Source: Lantana camara
Taxonomy: Eukaryota > Streptophyta > Magnoliopsida > Lamiales > Verbenaceae
NCBI GenBank assembly: GCA_037501455.1
Contig: CM074863.1
Location: 60,741,501 to 60,805,500 of the forward strand
Length of the DNA: 64,000 nt
Direction: 5' to 3'
This document shows positions 34,490 to 47,955 of the stretch, in pieces. Numbering within the stretch: position 1 is the first letter of the stretch; every line of letters begins with the position of its first letter. A program made the translations under genes and the position numbers. The notes below the pieces were generated by a model. It saw only the letters and a list, made by a program, of their open reading frames with translations. It was not told the origin of the DNA and ran no database searches.

Positions 34490-36185
34490 GTGAGGTTTCT
34501 TTCTTTTAGTTATCATGACCTACAACCCTAAATATGTTTTAAGCCCGCATGCGACATATACGTATATATGTATATAGATATGTGTATGATATGTATTTTG
34601 TGGGAGTTGGCCCTTTTGTTATGAAACGTTTGAGAAATGCTTTTATGTATAAGTAACCTCTATTTTCGTCTCTTTGCTTTGAAAATGGGTTGGTGTGTGT
34701 GTGATATGTTTTGGCGAGATAAGCTTTGTGTAAGGGTAAGTGTAAGTTTGGGCCCCGGAGTTGTGTGGTTCGGGAGACCCGGGACGACCATTGGGGTCGC
34801 CGGTTGCAACCCCAGGACACTTCTCCACTTTATAGGATCAACCCGAAACCCACTCGGAGGGAGGTGGGGAACGGAGTCCTTGGGCGTGAGTGTCATGAAA
34901 CTCACGACCTTAACGTATAAGCGTGGATGCGAAGGGTGGCCACCCTTCCATCCCATGGAGTAAGGAGGTATGTGTTTGTTTTAAGTCTTTGTGTGTTAAG
35001 TTTGGAGTTTTGTCTTGTGAAGGAGTTTAGTTGTGTACTCGTACTCGCCGAGTGATGTTTGTGTGTTATGTTTCCGTTTATGATTCATGAAACGGGTGAG
35101 GACTTCTAATCCTTAAAATTGGTTGATTTTGGCCTTCGGCCCTAAACCCTTTTCTTTATATATAGGCTATCACGTGTTAAAATAATTTGGATTGCAAAAA
35201 CCACACCCGGTTCATGAATACTCTAGATTAGAATATGCTATGTTATGCTTTGCTCTATATTTATGTACGGGTGTGTGTGTTAACCCCCTCACCAGTCTTT
35301 AGGACTGACCCCTCTTCGTTGTTTTCTTTTTCCCCTTTTTGTTGCTTGAGTTTGCAGGTGCAGATCTTCGGTTCGAGCTAGGCAGTGTCTTTTCTTTGGG
35401 TTGTTCTTGTATAGGAGAGTCTTTTGCATCCTTGCATCTTTACTTTCAGTTTTGGTACTATGTATAAATATGGTACTACGTATAAATATGTATAAGTTTG
35501 GTACTATGTATAAGCTTTGTATGATTTATGATTCGAACTTTGAGCTTTGTTTTATGATTCATTTGGCCTCGGATGGGCATTTTATGTATAAGTTGTATTA
35601 TTGATAGCATGTATGTTTGTATATTCGTGATCCTGATGCTTCCGCATTCGTTTTGTTTTGTTGCACGCTCTGTATAAGGGTCTAGACTGCCTAGCTAGCG
35701 TGTGGGTTTTTGTTTATCACCCGTTCGCCTAGGTTCGATGCGTGGGTGGAGTCTCCATTTCGTTACACGTGTTGGGCTACGGTGCGGGGGATGTAGTGCC
35801 CTTCGCTCCGGGGTGTTACACTTTGCACCTCCATGAAACAAGGTGGTCCTTCTTAAGGGCGTGATCCCACAAGCAAGCCTTAGAGGAGTCAGGTTGACAC
35901 TCCCACTGTCTGTAGGACTCATCGGCTTAGAGTATTTTACAAATCATGACTTATGTGAAATAGGGCTCGTTTAATGAACCATTTCACCTAAATGGTAGAG
36001 TCCTAAAGTCATCAGGATTAGGGGAGTTCTCATACATGCACAGCTAAAGTAAACGCATACCAAACAAGAGCATATAAAGAAGTATTGCCTCAATTCGTTA
36101 TTTTATTCAAAGATTGTATGTGATTACAATAAGGAAAAGTACAAAGCGGATATTCAATCGGCTTTCTAGGGCACTATTCCTAACA

Positions 36186-36198
36186 ATCTCCCACTTGC
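36186..36198 (-). promoter_or_regulatory. Copia polypurine tract
   Basis: CAAGTGGGAGATT on the minus strand abuts the LTR start at 36185; it primes plus-strand synthesis in copia elements. Confidence 0.8.
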
Positions 36199-36201
36199 CT
36201 G

Positions 36202-37465
36202 TCAAAGCCATTCTAAAGCTACCCTAAGTCCCATCTTCTGAAGATGACCTTGGAAAGCTTCTCGACTAAGGGGTTTAGTAAGTGGATCTGCCACGGTCTG
36301 TGCTGATGTGACCCTCTTAATTTGCACATCTCCTTTTTTGACAATATCACGGATTAGGTGATACTTCCTCATAATGTGCTTGGTCCGTTGGTGAGATCTT
36401 GGTTCTCTTGCTTGAGCAACCGCCCCTGTGTTGTCGCAAAACACAATATGGGGTCTTTCATGCTAGGAACAACATTCAACTCTTGAATGAAGTTTCTAAT
36501 CCAAACACCTTCCTTAGCTGCATCATTTGCAGCTAAGTATTCGGCTTCAGTGGTCGAATCTACAGTGGTCGTTTGCTTGGAACTCTTCCAACTCACTGCT
36601 CCGTCGTTTAGGCAAAAAATGTATCCTGACATTGACTTAAAATCATCTAAGTCAGATGCAAAGCTTGCATCGCAGTATCCTTCGATAGTAAGATCTTTCT
36701 GACCTCCGTAAACAAAGAATAAATCTTTAGTACTTTTCAAGTACTTAAGAATATTCTTCACGGCAGCCCAGTGACCATCTCCAGGGTCAGATTGGAAACG
36801 ACTTGTTACACTAACTGCATAAGCCACATCCGGTCGAGTACATAACATTGCATACATTATGCTACCTATTGCTACCTATAACATTATGCTAACATTGCAT
36901 AACATTATGCTACCTATAACATTGCATAACATTATGCTACCTATTGCTGATGCATAAGGTGTATGAGTCATTCTTTCCTTCTCAAGGTTAGTCTTAGGAC
37001 ACAATTTCTTAGAAAGACATGTTCCTACACTCATAGGAAGGTTCTTAACCTTTGCTGACTCCATATTGAATCTCTTCAATACTTTGTCAATATACATCGA
37101 CTGTGATAGTCCTATTAACCTTCTAGATCTATCTTGATAGATTTTAATTCCAAGGATATAGGACGCATCACCAAGATCTTCCATCTCGAATTGGTTCGAT
37201 AACCATAACTTAGTCACTTTCATGTCATCCTTTGAATTCCCAATAAGAAGGATGTCATCAACATAAAGTACTAAGAATTGCACTGAGGTCTCCAATTCCT
37301 TTCTATACACACATGATTCATTCGAAATTTGAATGAAGCCAAACACTTTGACTGATTCATCAAATCGAATGTTCCAATTCCTAGAAGCCTGTTTCAATCC
37401 ATAGATTGATCTTTGGAGTTTGCAAACCTTTTGCTCACCCCTACTGAATGTGAAACCTATGGGTT
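36202..37465 (-). pseudogene. Copia reverse transcriptase and RNase H, broken
   Basis: Read on the minus strand: GEQKVCKLQRSIYGLKQAS (about 37440-37380), LYVDDILLIGNS (the catalytic YVDD box) and LGIKIYQDRSRRLIGLSQ. The RNase H half has MLCTRPDVAYAVSVTSRFQS, YCDASFASDLDD and TTEAEYLAANDAAKE, and a last frame with CDNTGAVAQAREPRSHQRTK and ADPLTKPLSREAF ending at the stop at 36202. There are frameshifts near 36875 (beside an expanded CATAACATTATGCTACC repeat, 36842-36950) and near 36440. Everything upstream of the RT is cut off by the Reina element at 37466. Confidence 0.88.
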
Positions 37466-38180
37466 TGATACGAACCTCAATGAACCCGCCGTGAGACCCA
37501 TCGTCAATAGCTTGGAATAAACTCCCGGATCGTCCAAATAAGGTTGAAATAAGTTATATTGACCCCGTTTCTATATAAGCAAGAAACCAATACAATCAAA
37601 GGAAATATTGAGCCCGTGGTTATGAAGAACCAAAAACCAATATTATAGAAGGCGAAATATCAAGTGATTGCACTTGAGATTTCAACAAGTTCTACACAAG
37701 AACAAGTTGGAGAAAATTCTCTCAATTTAAATTCTGGATAAAGGTTGAATTACAAAGTGTCTTGACTCCTAAATATAAAAGAGAATGTTAGGAAAACTAA
37801 AAGACACTCTAATCCCGCCACTATTTAAAGAGCCCTAAAAAGGTTGGGTAAAACATGCCCAAAATCAGCTACAAACCTTAAAAAGAAAAGCCCAACATAA
37901 TAATATAATAGCCTAGGCCCAAAAATACACAAATAAAGGTCAAATGACTTAATAATCAGCAATAAAAATATTGAAGGCCTTTTCACTCGAATTTTGAAAG
38001 CCCACTTTATTAGTTTGGATCAGCAGGCTTTCAACTTGTTCTTGAATCTTCTTAGCCCGAGCTCTTGTAATTGGCCCACTTGGATTTTGATTTTTAGCAG
38101 CTGCCTCCTTTTTCTCCATTGTGCAATGACCTTCTTCTTGATCAGCTTCGTTCGGGACAAGACTTCCATGGTTCTTATCA

Positions 38181-38748
38181 TTCCCCCTTCTTGAAAAGGA
38201 TTCGTCCTCGAATCTGGATCAGAAAAGAAAGGAGATAGATCAGAAACATTAAAGGTCGAACTCACTTTATACTTACTTGGGAGATCAATTATGTAAGCAT
38301 TGTCATCAATCCTCTCCAAAACTTGGAATGGTCCATCTCCTCGAGGGTCAAGCTTAGACTTTCTTTGTTGAGGGAAACGCTCTTTTCGAAAATGAACCTA
38401 AACCCATTCTCCTGGTTTGAAAATAACTTCCTTTCTTCCTTTGTTAGCATGGACAACAACTTGTTCATTTCTCTTTAGTATGTATTCTCTAGCATCCTTG
38501 TGCATTTTCTTTACCAATTCTGCCTTTTTCTTTCCATCTATGCACCTTAATTCATTAACAGGTAAAGGAAGCAAATCCAAAGGGGTTAATGGGTTAAAAC
38601 CATAAACAAGTTCAAATGGTGAATAAGATGTCGAAGAATGCGCTGCTCTATTGTATGCAAATTCAATGAATGGAATGCATTCTACCCAAGTCTTTGAATA
38701 TGACTTAAAAACAGCACGCAAAAGAGTTCCCAATGTTCTATTAACAAC
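38181..38748 (-). pseudogene. Reina (minus) integrase C-terminal part
   Basis: On the minus strand VNRTLGTLLRAVFK, WVECIPFIEFAYNRAAHSST and SPFELVYGFNPLTPLDLL form the end of the integrase core. Then come GRKEVIFKPGEWV and, in a shifted frame, RIDDNAYIIDLPSKYKVSST. The frame then enters the LTR. It is separated from the N-terminal integrase by the 10-kb insertion at 38754. Confidence 0.85.
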
Positions 38749-39509
38749 CTCGGTGATGTGAATCTTGATGAACCGCGGCCATATCTTGTCCCAAATAAAG
38801 AACTGGACCGATCCACAGCTCAAGAAGATAGCAAACAAAAGGAACAAAGTTATGGTGGTCCAATTACAAGAGCTCAGGCCAAAATTATCCAAGAGGAAGT
38901 TGGAAATCTCTTAAACCAATTTGCTCAAACTGGACTCCAACCTTCAAGATGGGCTGCTGAACCAAATTCAGAATACTTCAATGTTTTTATGTCCAATTCC
39001 TAAAGTCCAAAGTGTGGAAATGATGTAATTCGGCCCTAAGCCTATTATAGTATTATTTGGGCCTTTATTTTATCATTATTTAGCTGCATATTAGTTTATT
39101 TAAGCCCACTTTTGTAAGCCTTCATGGCAAGTGGCGGGAATAGCTTGTGTCCTTTAGTATTCTAGTGTCCCTTAGGATTCCATGCATGCATCTTTATATT
39201 CAGCATTGTAACTTGTTTTCCTTTCAATCAAGAAGTAAAATTTTTGAATTTTCATTCAAGTGAGATTTTCTCTCAAGTTCTTTGCTGAACGACATTAGGG
39301 TTTCAAACCCCTTTCCCGGATAACGTTATTTCTCGACTCCTTATAGTCGACGGGGTGCGTTACTTACAATCTGATAGTGTTGGTTTTTTGCTCAATATAG
39401 CAAACGGGTCACACTCCTCTTATTTTCAACCTTTAATTGGACGATCAGATTCAAGAACTCCAAGTATTGATATAGGGTTTCAGGGCAAGTACGTGGAGTT
39501 CGTATCATT

Positions 39510-39522
39510 TGGTATCTAGAGC
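39510..39522 (+). promoter_or_regulatory. Primer binding site of Reina plus
   Basis: TGGTATCTAGAGC lies two bases after the 5' LTR. It matches the initiator-Met tRNA site TGGTATCAGAGC with one extra base. Confidence 0.7.
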
Positions 39523-39969
39523 TTAGGTTTCCATCCAAGGTTACGTATCCGTATCTTTTATCTTTTGTATAATTTCTTTTCATTATTGTTATATTGCTGC
39601 AAAAAAAAAAAAAAAAAAAAAAAGAAAAAAAAGAAAAAAAGAGAGCGGCATTGTTTCAGTCATTTTCTTTGTAATCTCAAATCATAAGTCATGTGGATTT
39701 GTTTGTTTGTATCTTTTTAGTTGTAACAGTTTGTTTATGACAATTTTAGCACCCTTATTGATTCATTCATCTTAAGGGATTATTTGGTTGAGGGATCTGA
39801 AATTTCTTGTGTCTTTCTTCATGAATTGAGAGAAAAGAGTGGTAAAAGGCTTGAGTTGTGAGCACAAAAGAGGGAAAAAGCGAGCGTGAGTGACTCTAAA
39901 CGAGGGCAAACACGTGAGGAAGTGTTGTGAGGTAATTTTTACTAATGATTTTTCTTGCAGGTTTAAAAC

Positions 39970-42402
39970 ATGACGGAAGAACGAAATGAACAGCCTCCAA
40001 TGGACGTTAACTTTGTCCTCCGTGCAATGCAACAACAATTTGATAGGTTGAACGTACAATTTGGTGAGATCCGGGATCGATTGGATCAAAATGATGAACG
40101 GGTGACTGAATTACAACAAAATGCTCTCCCTGCTAGGAGACCAAACCGACGACCAGCCGATTTGGGTATCAATCCTCGTGATGGATTTGATGATGAGGAA
40201 GATGACTTGGATGAGGCTGCATCAAATGCCTCTTCAAGGAGAGATCATAGACATCCAAGATACCAACAACCACGAAGAGGAAGAGGGGTAATTGACAATA
40301 ACCTCGGATCTATCAAGCTTTCTATTCCTTCCTTCAAAGGACAAAATGACCCGGAAGCTTACATTGAATGGGAACGAAAGGTGGAGTTAATTTATGACTG
40401 CCACAACTATTCGGAAGGGAAAAAGGTAAAACTTGCAGCCGTATTCTTTACGGACTATGCTATTGTACGGTGGGATCAAGTTGTGATAAGTAGACGAAGA
40501 AGTGGTGAGTACCCTATTGAAAAGTGGGATGAGATGAAGGTGGTTATGAGGAAGAGGTTCGTACCTCCTCACTACTATCGGGACCTACACCTTAAGTTGC
40601 AAAGTTTGAGGCAAAGGTTCAAAACGGTAGAGGAATACTACAAAGAAATGGAGATGGCAATGATTTTAGCAAATATTGAGGAGGATCGTGAGGCAACCAT
40701 GGCTCGGTTCATATGTGGTCTCAACCGAGAGATCGCCAATGTAGTGGAACTTCATCACTATGTTGAACTTGAGGAAGTGGTCCATATGGCTATCAAGGTG
40801 GAGAGACAATTTAAGAAAGGACGGACTGTGGTTAAGCGTGATGATTCAAATACCTCTAAACCAAAGTGGAATTCTTCTTGATGTGAATCATAAAACAAGG
40901 CCAGGCTTTGATCCGAATGATGATATGATCACAACTCAAAATGAACCAAGTTATGTTGGACCTATCACAAGGTCACGGTCCAAAAGAATGCAAGAGGAAG
41001 TTCAATCTCTTTTGATCCAAATAACTCAAGAAGAGCCCCAAGAAGACAAGTATTCAGCTGGATCCAATCCACCTTGTTTCAATGTCTTAGTGATCGAATT
41101 TTAAGCCCAAATTGTGTTAAGCTTATTGTAATTTGGCCCTGAACTATTATATTATACTTTGGGCCATCTTTTTATTTATTTTCCATGCATTTAGATTAGG
41201 TTAAGCCCATTTTTATTCAGCCTACAAGGAAGGTGACGGGATTAGCTTGTCTCTTTGAATTCTGAATTGTCTCTTAGAATTCCCATGCATGCATCTTTAT
41301 ATTCCAGCCTTGTAGTTCGAAATATTCAGTCAAAAAATGAATGAATTGTGATTCAAGTGAGTTATACTCACAAGTTCTTAGTTGAACGAAACCAGAGTTT
41401 CAAACCTCCACCGGATAATGTCATTTCCCGACTCATTATAGTCGACGGGGTGCATTACTTTTCAAATCTGATAGTGTTTGGTTCCTTGCTCATTATAGCA
41501 AACGGGTCACACTCCTCAATTTTAACCTTGAAGTGGACGATCGAAAATCAAGAACTCCAAGTATTGGCATAGGGTTTCACGGCAAGTACGTGGAGTTCGT
41601 ATCACTTCTCCAAGAACAGCGGAAAAGCCTTCAAAACCAAAGGAGGATCCACCTACAACAAAGGGTTCGTTTGAGAAAGGTAACACCTCTACACATCGCA
41701 ATCGTGATATTAAATGCTTTAAATTTCAAGGAGTAGGTCATATAATGTCTCAATGTCCAAACAAAAGAGCCATGATCTTGTTAGACAATGGAGAACTTGA
41801 AACCGAAAGTGAGGGTGATAATGGAGGCCTTGAAACATCGGATGAGGCAAGTGATGTTGAGCATGCGGTTGTGGGGAAAAGTTTGGTGGTTCTAAGAGCT
41901 TTGCACATCCAAGCTCTTGAGGACAAAGATGAACAACAAAGGGAAAACATCTTTTACACACGGTGTCATGTTAAGGAGCGAGTGTGTGGGCTGATCATTG
42001 ACAGCGGGAGTTGCGTGAATGTGGCTAGTAAATTGATGGTGGAAAGGCTCGGCCTTAAAACCTTGAAGCACCCGAGACCTTATAAGCTCCAATAGCTGAA
42101 TGAACATGGTGAAATGAAGGTAACAAAACAAGTTCTTATATCCTTTTCAATTGGCAAATACATGGATGAGGTTCTTTGTGATGTCGTACCAATGCAAGCT
42201 GGCCATATATTGCTTGGAAGACCATGGCAATTTGATAGATGAACAGTGCATGATGGCTACAAGAATCGATATAGTTTTACCAAGGATGGGCGAAACATCA
42301 CCTTGGCACCTTTACCACCAAGCCAAGTGTATGAAGAACAGTGCCAAATTAAGAAATCCATTTCAGCTTCTTCAAAACAAAGTGATTGTAATAGTGAGAA
42401 AG
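39970..42402 (+). pseudogene. Reina plus gag-protease, interrupted
   Basis: Gag starts MTEERNEQPPMDVNF at 39970 and runs to KPKWNSS (40878) with the core YRDLHLKLQSLRQRFKTVEE. The solo LTR 40879-41604 splits it. It resumes with the knuckle region CFKFQGVGHIMSQC, where the second Cys is Phe, and a protease motif LIIDSGSCVNVASK with intact DSG. A TAG after HPRPYKLQ (about 42095) and another stop after QFDR (42240) break the protease. It is cut at 42403 by a giant LTR. Confidence 0.85.
40879..41604 (+). mobile_element. Solo Reina LTR, 726 bp
   Basis: It runs TGATGTGAATC to TTCGTATCA with a perfect TSD cttct at 40874-40878 and 41605-41609. It is close to the 819-820 bp LTRs at 27697 and 50734 but lacks their first 15 bp and their tandem ~60-bp unit, so it is a subfamily. 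It carries the pol tail GPITRSRSKRMQE to TAA at 41102-41104. Confidence 0.93.
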
Positions 42403-43673
42403 TGTAGCACCCCACACGTGAGGCACCACATCCCCCGCACTATGGCTCAACACGAGTAACGAAACAGCTAATCCTCACCCATATCAAACCATAGCGAACG
42501 GGAGACAAACATAAAACTTTCCTAAGCCAGGCGGAGCTAGACCCTGCAATGAAAACCAATCAACAAAATGTAATGCATAGCAAAGCCAAAGTCCAATCAT
42601 ACAAACCATCAGCCGAATTTTGGGCACTTCAGGCCTCTTTTAAATCATAACAAATCCCAGTCAAATCAATTCAATAATAATTTCATAAATATTCAAGTTC
42701 AGGATACCATAGGATCGAGTCAGACATAATTCCAATACATGAGTGAGTGCAAAGACTCTCCTAACCTAACTCGACCAACTTAACGACTCCAACACCTCCG
42801 CCTAGCCCGAAACTCCAAGGTCAAACCTGCACACTAAAAGATTGGGGAGGGAGAGGGTCAGTCTCTAGAAGACTGAGTGAGCAGGAGCGATACATATATA
42901 GAAACATGCACATGCAAGTCATAAATCCCGAGCAAGGTTTTATTTGAATTTAGTTCCCACTAAGGGCAAGAAAATAGGTAAACAATGCTAGACTTTTACG
43001 TCTAATTCATATTAACTTCATTACATTCATAAATCATACATAAATATAAGGCTCGGCGAGTGAGCGTGCACAATCTCCAACCAAACTCCAACCGTGTACG
43101 ACAAATATCATTCATATATTGATTAGGCGATCATGCAATATATCATAATACATGCAGACCATAAATCATAACATAAACATATGCGTTTGGGTAATCCGGG
43201 TCCCGGCTTTCCCGCACGGTGCATAATCCTATCATAACATATACATAAGAAAAGGCATAAATCCTAACCAACCTTCTTCCTCCGGGTGGTGGACAAGTTA
43301 GCTAGACCTGACCACCGGTTTATACATGGGCCAATGGGGGTACATGAATCCCCCAAAGGCACTCAGCTCCCATTCCTCGCTAAAACTCCTAGCGAGGGCC
43401 GGTATCACCGTAGTTTTGTTGGAACTAGTATATGGGATCCCCGTCAGCCCTTGCTTCCTCGGTTAGCCACATATACTAAGTCCCGGGGCCCGTACAATCA
43501 GAAATCCTAAATGTGTCTCGCCAAACATTTCAATTCATAAGTACATATCATAATTCATAAATCATTTGAAAAGGGTTTACTCGATCAATATTTACTCGAT
43601 GACTTCATTTGAAACCCATATATATTTACTCGATGTAGGGTTTGTTACATAGCTAAAACAAAACCACCCTCAC

Positions 43674-43735
43674 CTGAACCGTGACGATACAAGGATACGA
43701 ATACCAAGTGCCTGAACGATCAAGATCTCTCCACC
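43674..43735 (-). other. Conserved LTR mini-exon candidate (62 nt)
   Basis: On the minus strand GTTTATCTCCAG precedes and GTGAGGGTGG follows. The segment GGTGGAGAGATCTTGATC is shared with the copy at 55407-55469. Confidence 0.55.
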
Positions 43736-44638
43736 CTGGAGATAAACTGTACAAAAGACAACATGACGTGTTTGTGAGACTCGAGACTCCAATGAACCAT
43801 ATATGACGCTCGGCAATGAAGTGAATATGACATGAATGCATAAATGATCATGTTATATCAACAAAATGTTCATGTGCACTATTAAGAGATTTAAATCATA
43901 TAATCATTCATTCGTTCATATATTTCATTCAATTTCATAAGTTCATAAATTCATATAAATTTCATAAATTCATAAATTCATAAATTCATAAATTCATAAT
44001 TTCATATATTCATAATATTCATAATGCATATCAATTAATCCATGAATTCATTTAATAATCATAACACATAATATTCATATTCACATTTAGGAATAAAATA
44101 AATAGAACGTTAAATCAATAGTCGGTAAATTAAATACGCGAAATAGAAATCAACTAATTTTCAAAATTGAATTAAATCAAATAATAATTGAAATATATAA
44201 TAAATACATATAATCAATATATATAATAAACATATATAATATAACAAATATATAATAATTATATAATAACATTTGTATATATATATATACATATATACAG
44301 AATATTAAAATAGATACAATATAATACAATACATACTTATACATATAATACATTTAATACAATTATATACATTACACATGCATGCATGCATTATACTATA
44401 ATATATAAACACACACATGCACGTAGCACATGCATGCACACACACACAATTATATACTATATGTTATACACATGCATGCAAGAAACAACAAACACACACC
44501 TTACATATATATTTATACAACCATGCAAGCAAAATAGCACATCCTGCAACTCTGCATAAGCTAGAAACAGCAACAGCAGCATACACACACGCAGCACAGG
44601 AAAGAAGAAAACGCAGGCAAAGTTTCGGAAGAAACGGG

Positions 44639-44765
44639 GTGACACCCCCGTGTCACTTCCCAGGCCCAGACCGAGACACCCCCCGTGTCTCGGTACAGCA
44701 AGTCCTGGCCAGTTCGCACCCCCGTTCCCACTGGAAAGGCCAAGAGAGACACACCCGTGTCTCTC
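44639..44765 (-). repeat. Palindrome cluster in the LTR at 42403-46467
   Basis: Arms are of the GACAC/GTGTC type. 44639-44656 has GTGACAC around CCCC. 44671-44693 has CCGAGACAC (9 bp) around CCCCC. 44744-44765 has GAGAGACAC (9 bp) around ACCC. All are perfect in the arms. A weak fourth unit lies near 44715. Confidence 0.9.
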
Positions 44766-46467
44766 TGCAGCAGCAGCCCTGTTTTTGACAGTAAAAGGCG
44801 CAGAAAAAGGGCAGTAACTCCAACATGAAATGCAAGCAAGAGAGGCAACCAAATAAGGCATGAAACGCTGCAAGAACTCAGCTAAAACACAACCCACAAA
44901 CTCCTGAAAGTGGACAGCAAAAGCATGGAGAAACGTAGCAGCTGTGACAGCAACAATACAAGCTAAAAACAGAGCAACAAGTCACGGGAAAACAGGGCAT
45001 GAGGGATTCTCTTCACTCCACACATTCATATCAGTTTAGGCCAACAAATACTCATCCAAGAAACACAAATTCAACATATATCTCAGTTCCAAAAAGAGTT
45101 CAACCGAGTATAGCAGTCATACGTGACCTTCATGTGAATTTCTCAAAGTAACATAAATGATATCTCATAAATATCTCAACCACCAAGAAATCAAAGACCA
45201 TAAATGATATAAGGATGTCAAAACAATCAATCTCAAGCTTGGAATCAATCAAAACCATGAGAAATCGAAGGAGATCAACAATTTGTCCAAAATTCCCCTA
45301 TTTTCGGAAAAAGCCCAGAAAACCTCGATTCCATGCTCAAATTCGTGAATGAAAGGATGTAAATGACTCATATAGTATGTACATAACATATCCAATCTTA
45401 CCTTGTGGATTAATGGAGGTTTGGAAGGAGATTTGAGCTTGAATCTCATGGCAAAGCTTGAGTTACGGGAGAGACTGGGGAGCAGAAAGTTTTTGAGATA
45501 TTTTCAGTAGGTGGGGAGGGTTATCTCAGTTTGGGGGGTTAATGGATGAATAGAGGGTTGAGTTAGGGTTCCATAGCATCCAACCATAGTTAATTTGGTC
45601 AAGGTTTGAGCAAGATATGGTCATTTTAGTGCAACAAGGTCATTTTGGTCGCCGATTCGTTTTTCGGTTGGATTTCGGAGTTTCAAATGATGTTAGAAAA
45701 ATATAAGGTCAAGTTTACTAAACTCGCATTTTCGTTACGAGTTCAGCGGAGTTGACGGAACTCGAATCCGAGTTCCCGAGCTCAAGATATTAAATTCGGA
45801 ACCAAGGGTACGCTAAGTGCTCGTTAGCCCCCGTTTTGGTTCCTCGAAACAAGTTGAATCCGTTAACATATCAATTAAATACGAAAACATAAACCGAGCA
45901 TAAAATCATGTTCATAACACATATATATACGACATATTACAAATTCATGGCATTTCAATATCATTTCATATAGGAACGAAGCTCAAAATAACCAACATGC
46001 ACAAATTATAGTTCCATGCATAAATTATAAATTGGCATGCATAAATTATGATTTCCATGCACATAATATAATTCCCATGCATATAATTTAAATAAATAAA
46101 TTAAATCTAATATTAATTAAATCAAATTAAGTCAACGTATAAATTTGAATAATTAATTAATATGGTTAAACATGATTAATTAACATAACATTTAATTAGC
46201 ATAATCATTAATTTAATACTAATATAAATAAACGTATACATATATATACTTAAAGAAATATATATGTATGTATATATAATACGGTATATATATATTAGAA
46301 TTAATAATAATTTAAAAATAAAATATAATAAAATGAAATAATAGCAATTATAATAAAATTAAATATAAAACACATAAAAACAATTAATCACATAATTAAA
46401 TAATTTAATTGCGCAATTTAGAAGCAAATATGACATATTAATAAAATTGAAAAACCGGGGCGTTACA

Positions 46468-47955
46468 GAAAGAATGTGAAAAAGAAAAAGAAAAAGAGCG
46501 TGAAAAAGAAAAAGAGAAGGAAAAAGAAAAAGAGTGTAATAGAAAAGAAGAGGGAGAAAAGAAACTAGTTGAAAAGAAAGAAAGAAAAAAAGTGAGTTTC
46601 TTTATAAAAGAAAAAGAGATTGAGGGGGTGATAAAAAAAAGAAAAGCTTGTGATGATGATGATGTATAAAAACATATTTCTTTCATCTAATGAAACCCCT
46701 CCCTTGCCTAGTGTTGTTTCTTCTCTCTTGCAGGAGTTTGAGGATGTATTCCCGGAGGAAATACCACCCGGTTTACCTCCTATACGAGGAATAGAACACC
46801 AAATCGACCTCATCCCCGGGGCTGCCATCCCAAACCGACCAGCTTACCGAAGCACCCCTCAAGAGACGAAAGAGCTTCAAAAACAAGTTGAAGAGTTGCT
46901 TGCAAAGGGATATGTGCGTGAGAGCATGAGTCCATGTGCTGTTCCGGTTCTTTTGGTGCCTAAAAAGGATGGTACTTGGCGAATGTGCATGGATTGTAGG
47001 GCTGTCAACAAGATCACGGTAAAGTATCGTTATCCCATACCTTGCCTTGATGATATGATTGATGAATTGCATGGTTCTACAATCTTCACTAAAATTGATT
47101 TGAAAAGTGGCTATCACCAAATAAGAATGGAAGGAGGTGATGAATGGAAAACAGCTTTTAAAACTAAGCATGGATTTTATGAGTGGTTAGTAATGCCTTT
47201 TAGCTTAACTAACACACCTAGTACCTTCATGAGATTGATGATCATGTATTGCGTGCTTATATTGGTAAATTCGTAGTGGTTTACTTTGATGATATACTGA
47301 TCTTTAGCCGTAATTTGCATGAACATATTGAGCATTTGAGGTTAGTACTTGAGGTACTAAGGCATGAAAAGTTATATGCTAATCTTAAGAAATGTAGCTT
47401 TTGCATGGATAGAGTCGTGTTCCTTGGATTTGTTGTGAGTGCAGGTGGTATAGAGGTAGATGAAGAAAAGGTTAAGGCAATCAAAGAGTGGCCTACACCC
47501 AAGACCATCACGGAAGTAAGGAGTTTTCATGGTTTGGCCGGGTTCTATAGGAGATTCGTGCCCAATTTCAGCACCATAGCTGCCCCCTTAACGGAAATCA
47601 TCAAGAAAAGCGTGGGATTTAAGTGGGGAGAAGCTCAAGAAATGGCATTCCAAACATTGAAAACAAAGCTAAGTTCAGCTCCTCTTTTACTTTTACCGGA
47701 TTTTTCTAAAGCCTTTGAAATCGAATGTGATGCTTCGGGTGTTGGTATAGGTGCTGTGCTCATGCAAGAGAAGAAACCAATTGCATACTTTAGTGAGAAA
47801 CTCAATAGGGCTGCATTGAACTACTCTACTTATGACAAGGAGCTCTGTGCCTTAATTAGGGCCTTAGAGACGTGGCAGCATTACTTGTGGTCAAAAGAGT
47901 TCATCATTCATGCAGATTCAGATTCGGGGACGAATCCTTTTCAAGAAGGGGGGAA
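46468..47955 (+). pseudogene. Reina plus RT-RNase H, integrase deleted
   Basis: A Lys/Glu-coding purine-rich linker (46468-46640) precedes the frame. [41 protein letters not shown] and [15 protein letters not shown]; a frameshift near 47235 lies just before the [11 protein letters not shown] active-site box (about 47281). RNase [20 protein letters not shown] and [20 protein letters not shown]. After KEFIIHAD the sequence jumps, at an AGATTCAGATTC repeat (47915-47926), to [12 protein letters not shown] at the pol end, so all of integrase is missing. Confidence 0.88.

Larger units (their letters stand above)
32522..35820 (+). mobile_element. Giant solo LTR, 3299 bp, in the copia LTR
   Basis: The ends are TGTAACATCCC and GGGGTGTTACA, with a perfect TSD ctttg at 32517-32521 and 35821-35825. 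No gag or pol is present. It holds a 19-C run (33168-33186), a palindrome cluster and the mini-exon; the 3' part has GGTGCGGGGGATGTAG as in the sister LTRs. Confidence 0.92.
30945..36185 (-). mobile_element. Copia 3' LTR (about 1.94 kb), split by a giant LTR
   Basis: On the minus strand the LTR starts TGTTAGGAATAGTGCCC at 36185 and ends TTTTCCAACA at 30945. It is interrupted at 32522-35820 by a giant solo LTR. The polypurine tract lies directly upstream at 36198-36186. The right boundary of the element is outside the window because its RT is itself interrupted. It was inserted into Tat copy 2. Confidence 0.85.
42403..46467 (-). mobile_element. Giant solo LTR, 4065 bp, minus strand, in Reina plus
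   Basis: The ends are TGTAGCACCCC and CCGGGGCGTTACA, with a perfect TSD gaaag at 42398-42402 and 46468-46472. On the minus strand the order is LTR start, donor CCACAAG|GTAAG (45402/45401), palindrome cluster, mini-exon, and acceptor GTGTGCAG near 42825. A tandem AAATTCAT octamer run lies at about 43955-44000. No coding capacity. Confidence 0.92.

Noticed and set aside
46438..46686. Ser/Phe-rich minus-strand frame
   Set aside because: It is the complement of the Lys/Glu-coding purine tract of Reina plus.
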